A stretch of DNA of 44,545 bases. Origin: Oscillospiraceae bacterium (lineage in GTDB: Bacteria > Bacillota_A > Clostridia > Oscillospirales > CAG-272). A program made the position numbers and the translations under genes. Shown in pieces: positions 31,642 through 40,877 of this stretch (the stretch's first letter is position 1; each line of letters opens with the position of its first letter). The notes under the pieces were generated by a model. It was not told where the DNA came from and searched no databases. It was given only the letters and a program-made list of their open reading frames with translations. The DNA lies in the NCBI GenBank assembly GCA_015063335.1, contig SVUH01000011.1:1-44545 (forward strand), read 5' to 3'.

Positions 31642-31899
31642 AGGAAACTTCCAAGGATATTTCCATTTACTAAAATTCTTCTTATAGTCAGACTGCCGCT
31701 GTTTAACTATGTACATCGGGGTCTTTCTTTTTTTGTCAGGATTGGGCTCGATCTTTTCGTTACGATGATGACCACTAAACTCTGATGATGTTACTCGTCT
31801 GAATTTATACTTATTAGCAGTATCTTCTGATAAAATCAGGGCTGGGTGTCCTGACTTCTTATAGTGCCTAAAATGCGGATACTTTTCTTTTTTGGGCAT
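31633..31899 (-). CDS. Small basic hypothetical protein (88 aa)
   Basis: The 88-residue protein is very basic and begins MPKKEKYPHFRHYKKSGHPALILSEDTANKYKFRRVTSS; the C-terminus is KWKYPWKFPKK. I have seen similar proteins on mobile elements of Firmicutes but no function is known to me. There is no TM helix. It is the last gene of the minus-strand array, 14 bases after the ATPase gene, and could bind nucleic acid. Confidence 0.65.
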   Translation of the reverse strand: MPKKEKYPHFRHYKKSGHPALILSEDTANKYKFRRVTSSEFSGHHRNEKIEPNPDKKRKTPMYIVKQRQSDYKKNFSKWKYPWKFPKK

Positions 31900-31913
31900 T
31901 CTTTTAATCTCCT

Positions 31914-34139
31914 TTAAGCATTCAACTCTTTCATTTTTGCTATATCGTTTTGGAAATAGCTGTTCTGGAGCTGGTTTTCTTCGTTTGTGCCGACTTCTCC
32001 TGCATACTCGATAAAGTCATCTATGTGCATTGTGTTTGGCTCGTAGCTATCAAACACGGCTTCGAGGCACGCTGTCTTGTACCGTCTGGAACGGTCTTTT
32101 TTTGTTATTATTCTCCATTTATCCTTTTTTACCTCTCCGTCCATTCTTCCCGATTGGATTTCAAGGCTTAGCTCTTGGATCCCGAACGTACCGTTTACCT
32201 TGTCGTAATGATTATTGATAAGTGAGATCAAATTTTTCGTGAGATAAATAAAAAGCGTGTGGTCGGAACGGTTTGTTATTAATTCACTGTAAAAATCTTC
32301 CCACATACCCTTAATTTTCCGAAAAGGTCCATTGAGAAGCCAATACGGTGAGAGAAGTGGGAGCGCAGGCTGGAGATCGCTTTTCTCGGCAATATATATT
32401 ACCTCACCCAGCTCTCGTCCGCCAGCTCCCCAAGCTTCCGGACGTTGCAGGTCTGTGATAATTCTGATAATAACCCTATTACGAACTACTGCCGCGTGTC
32501 TGATCATCATAAGACATGCATCGTGGAGATCGTTCTTCTGGTTACACTCGTCCTCTTTCATCTTCGTTTCCTTAAGCTGCTGCATATTCTTAAATTCTTT
32601 ATCTATCTCCGTTATGACGTATACGCCATATGACACTCTACGTGCTTTCGGGTTTCCTTTTATCATTTTCTTACCCAGACGGAGCATATCTATATCTATG
32701 ATATGTGCATGGTGGGAATAAGCTTCCTGAAGGCGAGGATCTCGGCTGAAGAAGTCTGTATCTCGGTACGGCATATTACCTATATCCGTCAGTATAGAAT
32801 CTACTCGTATACTGTAATTGGAGAACAGCAGCGTTGTCTTGACGGTGAAAACAAGGTATGCGCAAGCATAGTCCTCAAGAGCTTCGTACAAATGCTCTAT
32901 CTTAAGACCGTCATTGTAGCTCGTGGCATAATGAGTAAAATCGTATCCAAAGGTATAATCGTTCTTTACGCGCTTATACCTTTTTATACGTTCCGCGTAT
33001 TCCTCTGTGGTATACGTGCTTGCGATATAATCAAAATAACGTCTGCACTTCCTTACAAACTTTCGGCAAGTGGGCAGGTCTACTATCTCACGGTTATCTA
33101 TACGCTTCTTAAGGACGTCCCTGAACCGTTGGAACGGGAAGTTCGGAAACATCATATCGACCTCGAGCATTACCTCAAACATCATATCGAACTGCTCTAT
33201 CTCCGCTGACAACGCCATGGACGTCACCATCTGCGTTTTACCGATACCCATTTCACCGTAGACCGTTGTAACAACGCCTCGGCTCGACAGAAAGGCTCTA
33301 TTACATTTTTCAGCGTAATAAAGCCTTTGGAAAGCCATGGAACGGCAGACGTAGTTATATATCCATACGCCAAACGCTATCCATACCACAACCGGGATAA
33401 AACGAACTATGGGAGCGAGATCTATAAAGAGCTTCAGGACCTGATAGTACAAGCTCATAATATCCCATGCGGCGGCAAAATAGAAATAGTAAGCGAGGAA
33501 AGCAACGAAAAGGCTTGTGAGGTTGAAGTGCAAAGCCCAGAGCAGAAACCATACGTAATAATACGTATAGTGCTCCCGGCAGAAGCAAACGAAATCCTTA
33601 CACCACTTTATTACAGGGTATACTACCTTGAAAAGCACCTTCTCATAGGCCTTAAGGTATCTGGAGCGTTTATTTCTGTCCGTGCAGTGCACGTTCTTAT
33701 AGTTATGTAGCAGGACGACCAACAGGACAACCGCGGGGAGAAAAAGCAACAAGAAGCGGCTTAAGATCTGTGCCACGTCGCCGAGCTTACCGATATATCC
33801 CGTAAAGTTATCCCATGAGAAGAATACGGGCCAATATTTAGCCCAGAGCACCTTAAATTCTTCCCACGTCCACGGGAAGAGCTTTAAGGGCTCCCACATA
33901 TCCTCAGCCCATCTCCACTGCGGCATAGAAGTTACCGTAGCGGTTATGGGATTCCTTTTCGGCATAATTATCTCACAGAAGTAGTATGCTATCGACAAGC
34001 CGAGATCGCGAACGGTCTCGGCAAGTCTGGGCAGAGCATTCGGGAACAAAAAACCCATGCCTGCGCTTATCAGAGTGATAGCAATACAAATTATGTGTCT
34101 GTAATCATTCCTTAATTTTCTTAAAAATCGTACTATCAT
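31914..34139 (-). CDS. Multi-TM P-loop ATPase (possible morphogenesis/export ATPase)
   Basis: The 741-residue protein has four or more TM helices in the first 265 residues (about 15-33, 125-145, 195-225, 245-262). A cytoplasmic ATPase domain follows: Walker A YGEMGIGKTQ (294-303) and a Walker B-like VYVITEIDKE (about 507-515). It is not FtsK-like (no GATGSGKS) and has no VirB4 or relaxase features. It may be a counterpart of the filamentous-phage pI/Zot assembly ATPase, but with the domain order reversed (pI has ATPase first, TM later). A conjugation or DNA-export ATPase is the alternative. The ATG overlaps the stop of the 37-residue gene. Confidence 0.75.
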   Translation of the reverse strand: MIVRFLRKLRNDYRHIICIAITLISAGMGFLFPNALPRLAETVRDLGLSIAYYFCEIIMPKRNPITATVTSMPQWRWAEDMWEPLKLFPWTWEEFKVLWAKYWPVFFSWDNFTGYIGKLGDVAQILSRFLLLFLPAVVLLVVLLHNYKNVHCTDRNKRSRYLKAYEKVLFKVVYPVIKWCKDFVCFCREHYTYYYVWFLLWALHFNLTSLFVAFLAYYFYFAAAWDIMSLYYQVLKLFIDLAPIVRFIPVVVWIAFGVWIYNYVCRSMAFQRLYYAEKCNRAFLSSRGVVTTVYGEMGIGKTQMVTSMALSAEIEQFDMMFEVMLEVDMMFPNFPFQRFRDVLKKRIDNREIVDLPTCRKFVRKCRRYFDYIASTYTTEEYAERIKRYKRVKNDYTFGYDFTHYATSYNDGLKIEHLYEALEDYACAYLVFTVKTTLLFSNYSIRVDSILTDIGNMPYRDTDFFSRDPRLQEAYSHHAHIIDIDMLRLGKKMIKGNPKARRVSYGVYVITEIDKEFKNMQQLKETKMKEDECNQKNDLHDACLMMIRHAAVVRNRVIIRIITDLQRPEAWGAGGRELGEVIYIAEKSDLQPALPLLSPYWLLNGPFRKIKGMWEDFYSELITNRSDHTLFIYLTKNLISLINNHYDKVNGTFGIQELSLEIQSGRMDGEVKKDKWRIITKKDRSRRYKTACLEAVFDSYEPNTMHIDDFIEYAGEVGTNEENQLQNSYFQNDIAKMKELNA

Positions 34140-34249
34140 GTTGTGGGCAAATTCCCCCCGGTATAAATCATATAGCCTATGAGGAAAGCAGAGCTAAGAG
34201 CTACGGCTATAAAGACTATTGCTTTCCAGAGCGGCGCTTTATTTTCCAT
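34136..34249 (-). CDS. 37-aa single-TM protein
   Basis: A 37-codon frame starts with ATG at 34249 and ends at a TGA overlapping the start of the 741-residue ATPase. AGGAG lies 12 bases upstream. The product is a short charged N-terminus (MENKAPLWK), one TM helix (AIVFIAVALSSAFLIGYMI) and a short polar tail. Size and layout are those of filamentous-phage coat or minor coat proteins, and the overlap indicates co-translation with the ATPase. It could equally be a small membrane accessory protein of the ATPase. Confidence 0.6.
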   Translation of the reverse strand: MENKAPLWKAIVFIAVALSSAFLIGYMIYTGGNLPTT

Positions 34250-34275
34250 AAGGTTATTTTCTCCTATCGAGAAGT

Positions 34276-35178
34276 TTAAGAGGTATATCCGTCATTGAAA
34301 GGATCATAGGCGATGGTATCATCTCCGGAATCAAACGACGTGGGAGCGTAAAGACGTGTAGCAACGTTGCCCTCGTAAATGCTCATGTTACGAACGTTAA
34401 CTGTACCGATATTGCTCTCGCCGTCGGTTACACGAGCGAGCTGTATCATGTACTCATAATAAGACTCAGTCCAAGCTATCTCTTGGCGCGTTTCCTCGTC
34501 AAGAGCGCAGATGAGAGTCCACTCACCATCTACAACTGCGTAAAGCTTGTATACGGAGCATTCATACTTTCCGTCTTTATTTGCTATATCTCCGTTCGAG
34601 ATCTCGATTGCATAGGCTTGAAAAGCCCTACCGTCTCCGTTATATTCGGTCGTTTCGACATGTCTTTCTACGTCGGCGCCGTCGTCACCGCAGTGACCTA
34701 CGGAGTACGTATTATTCATGGGATTTACAAAGAAGCCGTCTCGCCACTTAAAGAAGATACCTACGGACTGATTATCCGGAGCGTATACCGTGAATACTAT
34801 GGTGTAAGAGTTTCCTCTTATCCTATGTTTCAGCATCTTTCCACTCCAAACGGAACCTTTTACTGAAGGGATTTTATTCGTTACAAGATCGATAGAATTT
34901 CCGTCCTCGGAAGCAGCATAATGGATTCCGTCGTATGTTTTACCTATGCTTTCAAACGTACCGCTTGTGCCGTTGAAATTCACTTCATAGAGAAGGTTAA
35001 TCGGAGCGAGCTCGGACTCAGGCTCATTATCCTCAACGATAGGCGGAATATCCGTAGTGTCCTCAGCTTCTTCGTCAGCATTCTTTTTGAAAATTGAACC
35101 GACGAAGCCGATGAGCATAACGATCACAAGACCGATGCACAAATATTTTAATATCTCAAGTATTTTATTCCTATTCAT
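34276..35178 (-). CDS. Membrane-anchored surface protein (300 aa)
   Basis: The 300-residue protein has one N-terminal TM helix (about 11-29, YLCIGLVIVMLIGFVGSIF), an acidic Pro-rich linker (DEEAEDTTDIPPIVEDNEPESE) and an extracellular beta-rich domain. That domain resembles a lectin/concanavalin-type sandwich (FNGTSGTFESIGKTYDGIHY.., IVFTVYAPDNQSVGIFFKW), but I could not confirm a family. It lies 10 bases after the 782-residue gene and 27 bases before the 37-residue gene, so it belongs to the same operon. Confidence 0.7.
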   Translation of the reverse strand: MNRNKILEILKYLCIGLVIVMLIGFVGSIFKKNADEEAEDTTDIPPIVEDNEPESELAPINLLYEVNFNGTSGTFESIGKTYDGIHYAASEDGNSIDLVTNKIPSVKGSVWSGKMLKHRIRGNSYTIVFTVYAPDNQSVGIFFKWRDGFFVNPMNNTYSVGHCGDDGADVERHVETTEYNGDGRAFQAYAIEISNGDIANKDGKYECSVYKLYAVVDGEWTLICALDEETRQEIAWTESYYEYMIQLARVTDGESNIGTVNVRNMSIYEGNVATRLYAPTSFDSGDDTIAYDPFNDGYTS

Positions 35179-35187
35179 GATATTTAC

Positions 35188-37536
35188 TTACTCCTCTTTA
35201 TCTTTATTTTTCATATCTGCTATCTTATCCAAAAGCTTCTGCTTTGCGCTGCTTATGGTTTCAGAAGCCTTAGCTTTTATTTCTCCCGATGCGTTCCGCA
35301 TCATTCGTTTGCCTTGCGCTTCCTTCTTTGGTCGCCCTCGACGTCCTTTTCCTTTACCTCGAGGTGAACGTATATTCAGCTTACGTTTGACTTTTTTCGA
35401 AGCCTTTGAGAACAACGACCGTAGCGGCCACGTTATGAACTTCAAAATTGACGTAAACAGCCACCAGAACGCGCCTGCTACCCAGCGAATGATAGCGCCG
35501 AGCCACGGAACGTATACGTTGATTACGAAATAAAGAATCATGAGCATAATAACTACAAGAATGAGACCTACAAGCTTCTGCCACCATTCCTCGTCCTCGA
35601 CCAGGGTATCAGGCGGAGTCAGACCGTGAATGATATCAATAGGCTCTGCTACAACAGCTACTATCTCACGAACAATGCCCTCACGGTCGGAGAATTCAAG
35701 AGAGATAATATCAAAGTCAAGAAATGCTGTTTCCTGCGCTACGTAGCCGTCTTGGCCGGATACATCATCTCTTTCTTCTTCCACGTAGTCAAAACGTGCG
35801 TTCTTGACGGTATAATCTGTTACCGCAAAGCGGAGAAGAATAAGCTTCTCGTTCTTACTCGAAGCGCTCTGAAGCTCCTTCTTTATATCCGGTACGTCTT
35901 GAGTGTTGACCAAATACTTTTCGGCAAATGCCTCATCACCAAGGCTGATATCGCCCTCATTAACTGTTACTATGGGGCTAAATTCAACAGAATCATATTG
36001 ATAACCAAAAAAGAACATGTTCCAGATGCTTTGAGGACCTGAATCAAGGAAGCTATTCACATCTGTATTCTTAAAATCCATCTTTACAAGTCCGTTTGTA
36101 GCAGATGCGCCGTCTACAAGCTGATACGTGCCGTCAGCGTTCTGTATGTAATTTCCCTTATCATCCTTCACACGGTTTGCATCGAGCAAGGACAGACGGT
36201 CTGCATCAATGCTATTCACGAACAAATTTGAAGAATATTTGCCACGAATATCGTGAGAGCCGAAGGTGTTGGAGTACTCTTTCATATACGTAAGCAAAGC
36301 AGAGCGCGGAACCATATACGGATTTTCAGAATCAAGATCTCCGCATGGGAATATCCAATGAAGCTCCTCATGATTATACCAAGAATTAATATCGTTGTTA
36401 TAATATCCAAATGTATAAGTTTTTTTATAATCTGTTGTATCAAAAAAATCCCGTCCACGTGGCTTTGCATTAAAAGCCTCTCTGAAATAAATTTCAGTTT
36501 TCATATCAGCAGCTGTACTTCCTGTAGGATGCTGAACTTCATTAAACAAAACACGCCAATATGAAAGCACTGTATTATCAATAACTTTACCAGCGGAATC
36601 AATCCTTTGACCGAATTCATTTATACGAATATTTCTCAAAGGTAATAATGCATCATAGGCATCTTTATCTGATGTAACATAAATTGGTTGCGTCTTATAT
36701 TCATACCACTCAGCTGAAACGCCTGATAAATGATATTGCAGCTGATTATAATAATCTGCGGAAATACTGAAATACACGCTACTTATATCGTCGGCAACAT
36801 AGTTGAGTTGGGTATAAACATCGCCGCCTATAATACTATTTTCTAAGCCGCCCGGTGCGTTTCTTAAAGCTCCTCTATAATTCGTCTGCTTTACTTCAAG
36901 GTTTATGGATTTTGCGGTATAGTCCAAACACTGGAGCGTACTTTCGGGGGAGCTGTCACTTCCCATATATGCGGCATATCCGCTAAATTCGTATTTTTTA
37001 TCTACGTTATAAGCTTTTATTCCGCTTGCGTATTTCACCTCGAGCTCGGTTATGGTATACGTACGCTTTCCCTCGTGCTCCCTTGCGTATTCAGATGCTA
37101 CGAGGTACGTAGAATTGGCGTTCGCAAGCTTAAACTTGTATATGAGGTTGTCGTCGGTCTTGTCGAGATATTCAAGGGACATTTTATCCGGTCTGCCGTC
37201 GTTGGCTTTTCCGTTTCCTACAAGAATGTTGACCGAGTTTACGTCGTCAAGTATAGAGATCGCTTTTCCCGTGGGGTTATATACGTAAAAATACAAGCCG
37301 TAATTTTTACTTAAATCTTGCTTTTCCGTGTAGGCATATTCCATAAAGCTTATTATCTCACAGTTACCAGAGTACTGCTTATAGTAATTTGATACCTTAT
37401 CCCCGAGATCGCTCTCTATGGTCGTGTTATCGTAGCTCCCGACCTCTGCGGCGTATACCGAAAGCGCCGACATTATTGGCTGCATGAGTATTGCTATCGT
37501 TAGCAATATTAAAATTATCTTTTTTAGTTTTTTCAT
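35188..37536 (-). CDS. Large secreted membrane-anchored protein (782 aa)
   Basis: The product starts with a signal peptide (ILILLTIAILMQPIMSALSVYAA), followed by an extracellular part of about 600 residues, Tyr/Asn/Ser-rich without a recognised domain. Two close TM helices lie at about 650-705 (LVGLILVVIMLMILYFVINV). A 75-residue highly basic cytoplasmic tail (KKVKRKLNIRSPRGKGKGRRGRPKK) completes it. This is the architecture of a surface adhesin anchored by its C-terminus, as in filamentous phage pIII, although the TM pair and basic tail also suit a DNA-interacting membrane component. No homolog is known to me. Confidence 0.7.
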   Translation of the reverse strand: MKKLKKIILILLTIAILMQPIMSALSVYAAEVGSYDNTTIESDLGDKVSNYYKQYSGNCEIISFMEYAYTEKQDLSKNYGLYFYVYNPTGKAISILDDVNSVNILVGNGKANDGRPDKMSLEYLDKTDDNLIYKFKLANANSTYLVASEYAREHEGKRTYTITELEVKYASGIKAYNVDKKYEFSGYAAYMGSDSSPESTLQCLDYTAKSINLEVKQTNYRGALRNAPGGLENSIIGGDVYTQLNYVADDISSVYFSISADYYNQLQYHLSGVSAEWYEYKTQPIYVTSDKDAYDALLPLRNIRINEFGQRIDSAGKVIDNTVLSYWRVLFNEVQHPTGSTAADMKTEIYFREAFNAKPRGRDFFDTTDYKKTYTFGYYNNDINSWYNHEELHWIFPCGDLDSENPYMVPRSALLTYMKEYSNTFGSHDIRGKYSSNLFVNSIDADRLSLLDANRVKDDKGNYIQNADGTYQLVDGASATNGLVKMDFKNTDVNSFLDSGPQSIWNMFFFGYQYDSVEFSPIVTVNEGDISLGDEAFAEKYLVNTQDVPDIKKELQSASSKNEKLILLRFAVTDYTVKNARFDYVEEERDDVSGQDGYVAQETAFLDFDIISLEFSDREGIVREIVAVVAEPIDIIHGLTPPDTLVEDEEWWQKLVGLILVVIMLMILYFVINVYVPWLGAIIRWVAGAFWWLFTSILKFITWPLRSLFSKASKKVKRKLNIRSPRGKGKGRRGRPKKEAQGKRMMRNASGEIKAKASETISSAKQKLLDKIADMKNKDKEE

Positions 37537-37628
37537 AATACCTCACTAAAAAAGGCGGAGAGTGTTATCTCTCCGCCTTAAACTACTAACAAAGCTAAAC
37601 AACAGCATTGCTGCTATTTACTTTATTT

Positions 37629-38444
37629 TCATTGTTTACCTCTATAGTTCTGTCTTATAAATTCTGCTATCTGTGGGGCTGTGTAATTCTTTATAAATTC
37701 TTGCGAGGGGTGTATACCGTCGCTACCGTAATTATACATTTCAAGCTCATATCGACCTTCGTTGAACATGTCAAGCACAGGAATGTTATACTTGCTTGCA
37801 ACTTCCTTAACGGCATTTGCAACGTCCTCAAGCACATATCCGGCATCGTTCTTATCCTCGTAAGTACGAGAGCCCACCTTGCATTTATAAGGTGTCATAA
37901 AGAATATAAAAGCATCTTCTTGTGTTGTGGTAAAATGCTCTGCAATGAGATTTAAACTACCGTACACGGTATCTTTTGTTTTATCATCAATATCTCCCAG
38001 TGGTAACGATCTATTATAATCGTTCACACCCAGCATAACGCTGATTATATCAGCCTGCTCTGTATGAGCTAAAATTCTATCAGTCATACAAACAAGGTTC
38101 ATACTGTTGTTACACAAGGTTGCGCCCGATACCGCTTTATTGGTTACCGAAAATAATTCCAAAGATTCAGCAACAAGTGCTGGATATGGATAATCCATCG
38201 GAGAATAATTACGAGTATAGTCAGCACCAAAGGTTATGCTATCGCCGAAGGCAACGTATGTTAATCCGGTAAATATGTCATTATTAAGAGATTCATTGCT
38301 CTCACTGTTTTCGTAGGAGTCACTCTTTGCTGTGGAATTTTGAATTTCACCCTCAAACAGTTTTAGGGGATTAAAAGATAAAACTAAAGAAATCAATAAT
38401 ACAATCGATAAAGTTACGATTATATATTTAAATAAACGCTTCAT
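37629..38444 (-). CDS. SGNH/GDSL hydrolase, membrane-anchored
   Basis: The 271-residue protein has an N-terminal TM anchor (YIIVTLSIVLLISLVLSF), a Ser/Asn-rich linker and an SGNH hydrolase domain. The blocks are AFGDSITFGAD (Ser nucleophile), NKAVSGATL (Gly), MLGVNDYN (Asn) and DGIHPSQE (Asp/His). It would act outside the membrane as an esterase or acyltransferase-type hydrolase, possibly deacetylating or deacylating surface polysaccharide or glycan. Its place among element surface proteins suggests a role in host-envelope modification. The substrate is unknown. Confidence 0.9.
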   Translation of the reverse strand: MKRLFKYIIVTLSIVLLISLVLSFNPLKLFEGEIQNSTAKSDSYENSESNESLNNDIFTGLTYVAFGDSITFGADYTRNYSPMDYPYPALVAESLELFSVTNKAVSGATLCNNSMNLVCMTDRILAHTEQADIISVMLGVNDYNRSLPLGDIDDKTKDTVYGSLNLIAEHFTTTQEDAFIFFMTPYKCKVGSRTYEDKNDAGYVLEDVANAVKEVASKYNIPVLDMFNEGRYELEMYNYGSDGIHPSQEFIKNYTAPQIAEFIRQNYRGKQ

Positions 38445-38498
38445 ACAGCAATTCCTTTTTTTCTTTTATTATACCAAATAAAAGAAAACAAGTCAAGA

Positions 38499-39416
38499 TT
38501 ACTTTATAACGTAAATCTCAAGAATATCAGAAGAATCAATATCGACAGCGCCGCAAATAGAGGTGTATGCGGAAACATCGTAAGAAATATAAGTATACTC
38601 ACTGTTAGATTCAAGAATATTATAGTGAATAACATTTTTACTTTCCGTTCCTGTTGCAATCAGTTTGGTATCATCACCCTCATAAAGAAGTGGGAATGTG
38701 AAAACTTGACCATCAGAATAAGTAATGCTATTCGACAAAGTAGATGTTGCAACTTTAAGGACAATATTGTTTGCGCCCCCAACATCTATTTTATCAAAAA
38801 TGTACATTTGAGAAGACTGACCTAAAAAAGAATTAGTAGCTCTATCCCAAACACCCTCACCGAGTATATTCGCTTTGTTTTCAAGTCCGTCGATTGCTTT
38901 CTTTACAGAAAAATTCTGCTTCTTGTCAACCGTAATAGTGAAATTATTAGCGATTCCGGCTACTTCATAGAACTTTATCTTGTAGTCCTCTATGGTATTG
39001 CCGTAATCATCCTTGGGAACGTCGGGAGTTATCATTATACGGCAATATTTTGCAAGAGTAAAGGTTTTCCCCTTAGTGTACAAAACGTTGTTATGACACT
39101 CCAGAACTTCAGTTGCACCGATAAAGGACTTATCAGGACTGTAATAGAACACCTGATACGTTCCGGTAGACTCGAAGTCAGGAGCAATTTCAAGACCCTG
39201 ACATTCGATAAGGTCCTTGGTGTAGATAGACGTGTCGGACTCGATATAGAAGCCGTTGCTGTCTATGGCGCCGCGCTTAAAGTGCGTGGCGGAAATGGTT
39301 TTTGTATCCTTATTTGCTATTGATGCTATGCCAGCTATCGCGCCGATACCCAGCACTACCGTGAGTGTTATGATCAACACGTTTCTCCACGGAATATTTC
39401 TGAAAAATCTTCTCAT
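38499..39416 (-). CDS. Membrane-anchored surface protein (305 aa)
   Basis: The 305-residue protein has an N-terminal TM helix (NVLIITLTVVLGIGAIAGIASIA) and an extracellular domain of mixed beta type, with a carbohydrate-binding flavour (YQVFYYSPDKSFIGATEVLE, YCRIMITPD) but no family I can name. Its N-terminus, MRRFFRNIPWRN, is basic. It is the second gene of the surface-protein set, upstream of the SGNH hydrolase. Start and ribosome site are ordinary. Function unknown. Confidence 0.7.
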   Translation of the reverse strand: MRRFFRNIPWRNVLIITLTVVLGIGAIAGIASIANKDTKTISATHFKRGAIDSNGFYIESDTSIYTKDLIECQGLEIAPDFESTGTYQVFYYSPDKSFIGATEVLECHNNVLYTKGKTFTLAKYCRIMITPDVPKDDYGNTIEDYKIKFYEVAGIANNFTITVDKKQNFSVKKAIDGLENKANILGEGVWDRATNSFLGQSSQMYIFDKIDVGGANNIVLKVATSTLSNSITYSDGQVFTFPLLYEGDDTKLIATGTESKNVIHYNILESNSEYTYISYDVSAYTSICGAVDIDSSDILEIYVIK

Positions 39417-39427
39417 GATTTTTTACC

Positions 39428-39640
39428 TCACTTTGTTTTCTTTTTTCTTTTTCGTTTTAAATTCGGATATTTTGATGCGCTGTGCCTGAGCATAGCAAGG
39501 CCGCGCTTATATCCTTTTGCAAATGCTGCTTTCAGCTTTGAATGTGTAAATTTTATACCTTTTTTCTGTGTAGCTACCGCATAGCCCTTGCCGGACTCAT
39601 ATGCGGACACTTCACCTCTGGAATACCTCTTTTTACTCAT
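39428..39640 (-). CDS. Small very basic protein (70 aa)
   Basis: The start is taken at the ATG at 39640 (MSKKRYSRGEVS..), with AAGGAG nine bases upstream; a longer frame begins 15 codons earlier but has no ribosome site. The 70-residue product carries many Lys and Arg (YKRGLAMLRHSASKYPNLKRKRKKK), with a nearly all-basic C-terminus and no TM helix. Binding to ssDNA, as expected of a phage packaging or ssDNA-binding protein, is a reasonable guess. It follows rep in the operon. Confidence 0.65.
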   Translation of the reverse strand: MSKKRYSRGEVSAYESGKGYAVATQKKGIKFTHSKLKAAFAKGYKRGLAMLRHSASKYPNLKRKRKKKTK

Positions 39641-39756
39641 TGGTACACGCTCCTTCCTCTTTTTTGTTTTGAAGGTGAACCTCATATTCGGGGTGATCGC
39701 GAGAATGTTTCATACTATTCTCTCCTTTATGAATTTATTATATAAGCTCTCGCCTA

Positions 39757-40818
39757 TTATTCAAATTCCGATAAATCCGGAGCGTCGGGAAGTATCTCGG
39801 CAAAGATCTCGCTGAAATCCTTTTTCTTTGGCTTTTGCCGCTTTATCTCCGGGAGCTCGTTCTTGAATGTTCTCGGTGTGCCTGTTGGTCGTCCTGCATA
39901 GTCCATCTCACCGTAGACGTTTATAAAATGTTCTTCAACGACCACATAGGACGTTATTCGTCTATACAGCTGTTGCAGTGTATCAAGCTGGTTATAGCGA
40001 TACTCATAATACCAGAACATTAATGGTACGGTTGATGTAATAACTATCATTTTTCCGTTAAAGACCTTATTTGAAAATCTACTCTTTACAGATGAAGCAG
40101 TATCATTATCGAGAAGCTTAAGAAGATCCTCGAACAAAAAAGCTGAATCGCGCAGGTCGTCAAGTATGATCGCCTGTTGCCCCATATAATCTTGAAAGGG
40201 ATCGTTCGAGCTGGATGATACACAGAAATCATATCCCATCTGCGTAAGCAGCTTTTTTGCATAATAGGTCTTTCCCGTGCCGCCTTTACCTTGAATAAAC
40301 ATTACGTCTATATGACGGTCAGGCTTCAGCACAAGACATTGACAATGAAGCTTCCAGAGCTTCTCGAGCTGGGCATAAGCCTTTGTCTTTTCATTTACCG
40401 AAAGGGAATTTACATATTCAAGCTGTTGCGCGTATGAAAATTGCTCGAAATTACCGAGCATTTTTGACACTGCAACTTCGCTTTCAAAATCAAAGTTTGC
40501 TATAACTTCCTTTGGTGAGTATTGATGCTTATGCTCTTGACCTGCGTTTGAATGAGTCAAGTACATGAGCATATCGGTCTTTCGACCTTCGACTTTATTG
40601 ATAAAATTTTCGTCAAGCCCGAACCATGAAGCTACGTCGGAGAACTCAACGGACGTTTTGCCGAAATTCAAATATATGTGATAATGCGGCTCGGTGTCGT
40701 CTTTATCGTGTAATATGTAAGCCCACTGCTTTATGGACTTTTTCGAGCGTATTACGCTCTGTATGTCAACCTTGAGGTGTGACACGTTTGAAACAACTTC
40801 ACAATGCTTCTTCCGCAT
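39757..40818 (-). CDS. rep: HUH Rep with SF3 helicase domain (CRESS-like)
   Basis: The 353-residue protein has an N-terminal HUH endonuclease domain: motif I WAYILHDKD (residues 32-40), motif II HYHIYL (His45 and His47) and motif III YLTHSN (Tyr86). A P-loop helicase domain of superfamily-3 type follows, with Walker A GKGGTGKT (177-184), Walker B ILDD (218-221) and sensor-like MIVITST (257-263). It nicks an origin and drives rolling-circle replication. This fusion is known from CRESS-DNA viruses and related bacterial plasmids. Its likely origin is the iteron/stem-loop region just upstream. The domain assignment is confident; the phage link is inferred from context. Confidence 0.88.
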   Translation of the reverse strand: MRKKHCEVVSNVSHLKVDIQSVIRSKKSIKQWAYILHDKDDTEPHYHIYLNFGKTSVEFSDVASWFGLDENFINKVEGRKTDMLMYLTHSNAGQEHKHQYSPKEVIANFDFESEVAVSKMLGNFEQFSYAQQLEYVNSLSVNEKTKAYAQLEKLWKLHCQCLVLKPDRHIDVMFIQGKGGTGKTYYAKKLLTQMGYDFCVSSSSNDPFQDYMGQQAIILDDLRDSAFLFEDLLKLLDNDTASSVKSRFSNKVFNGKMIVITSTVPLMFWYYEYRYNQLDTLQQLYRRITSYVVVEEHFINVYGEMDYAGRPTGTPRTFKNELPEIKRQKPKKKDFSEIFAEILPDAPDLSEFE

Positions 40819-40877
40819 ATTTTACCCCCTGCGAAAGTAATTTTACTGAAATTCACCCGGAATTCTACCGGATTATG

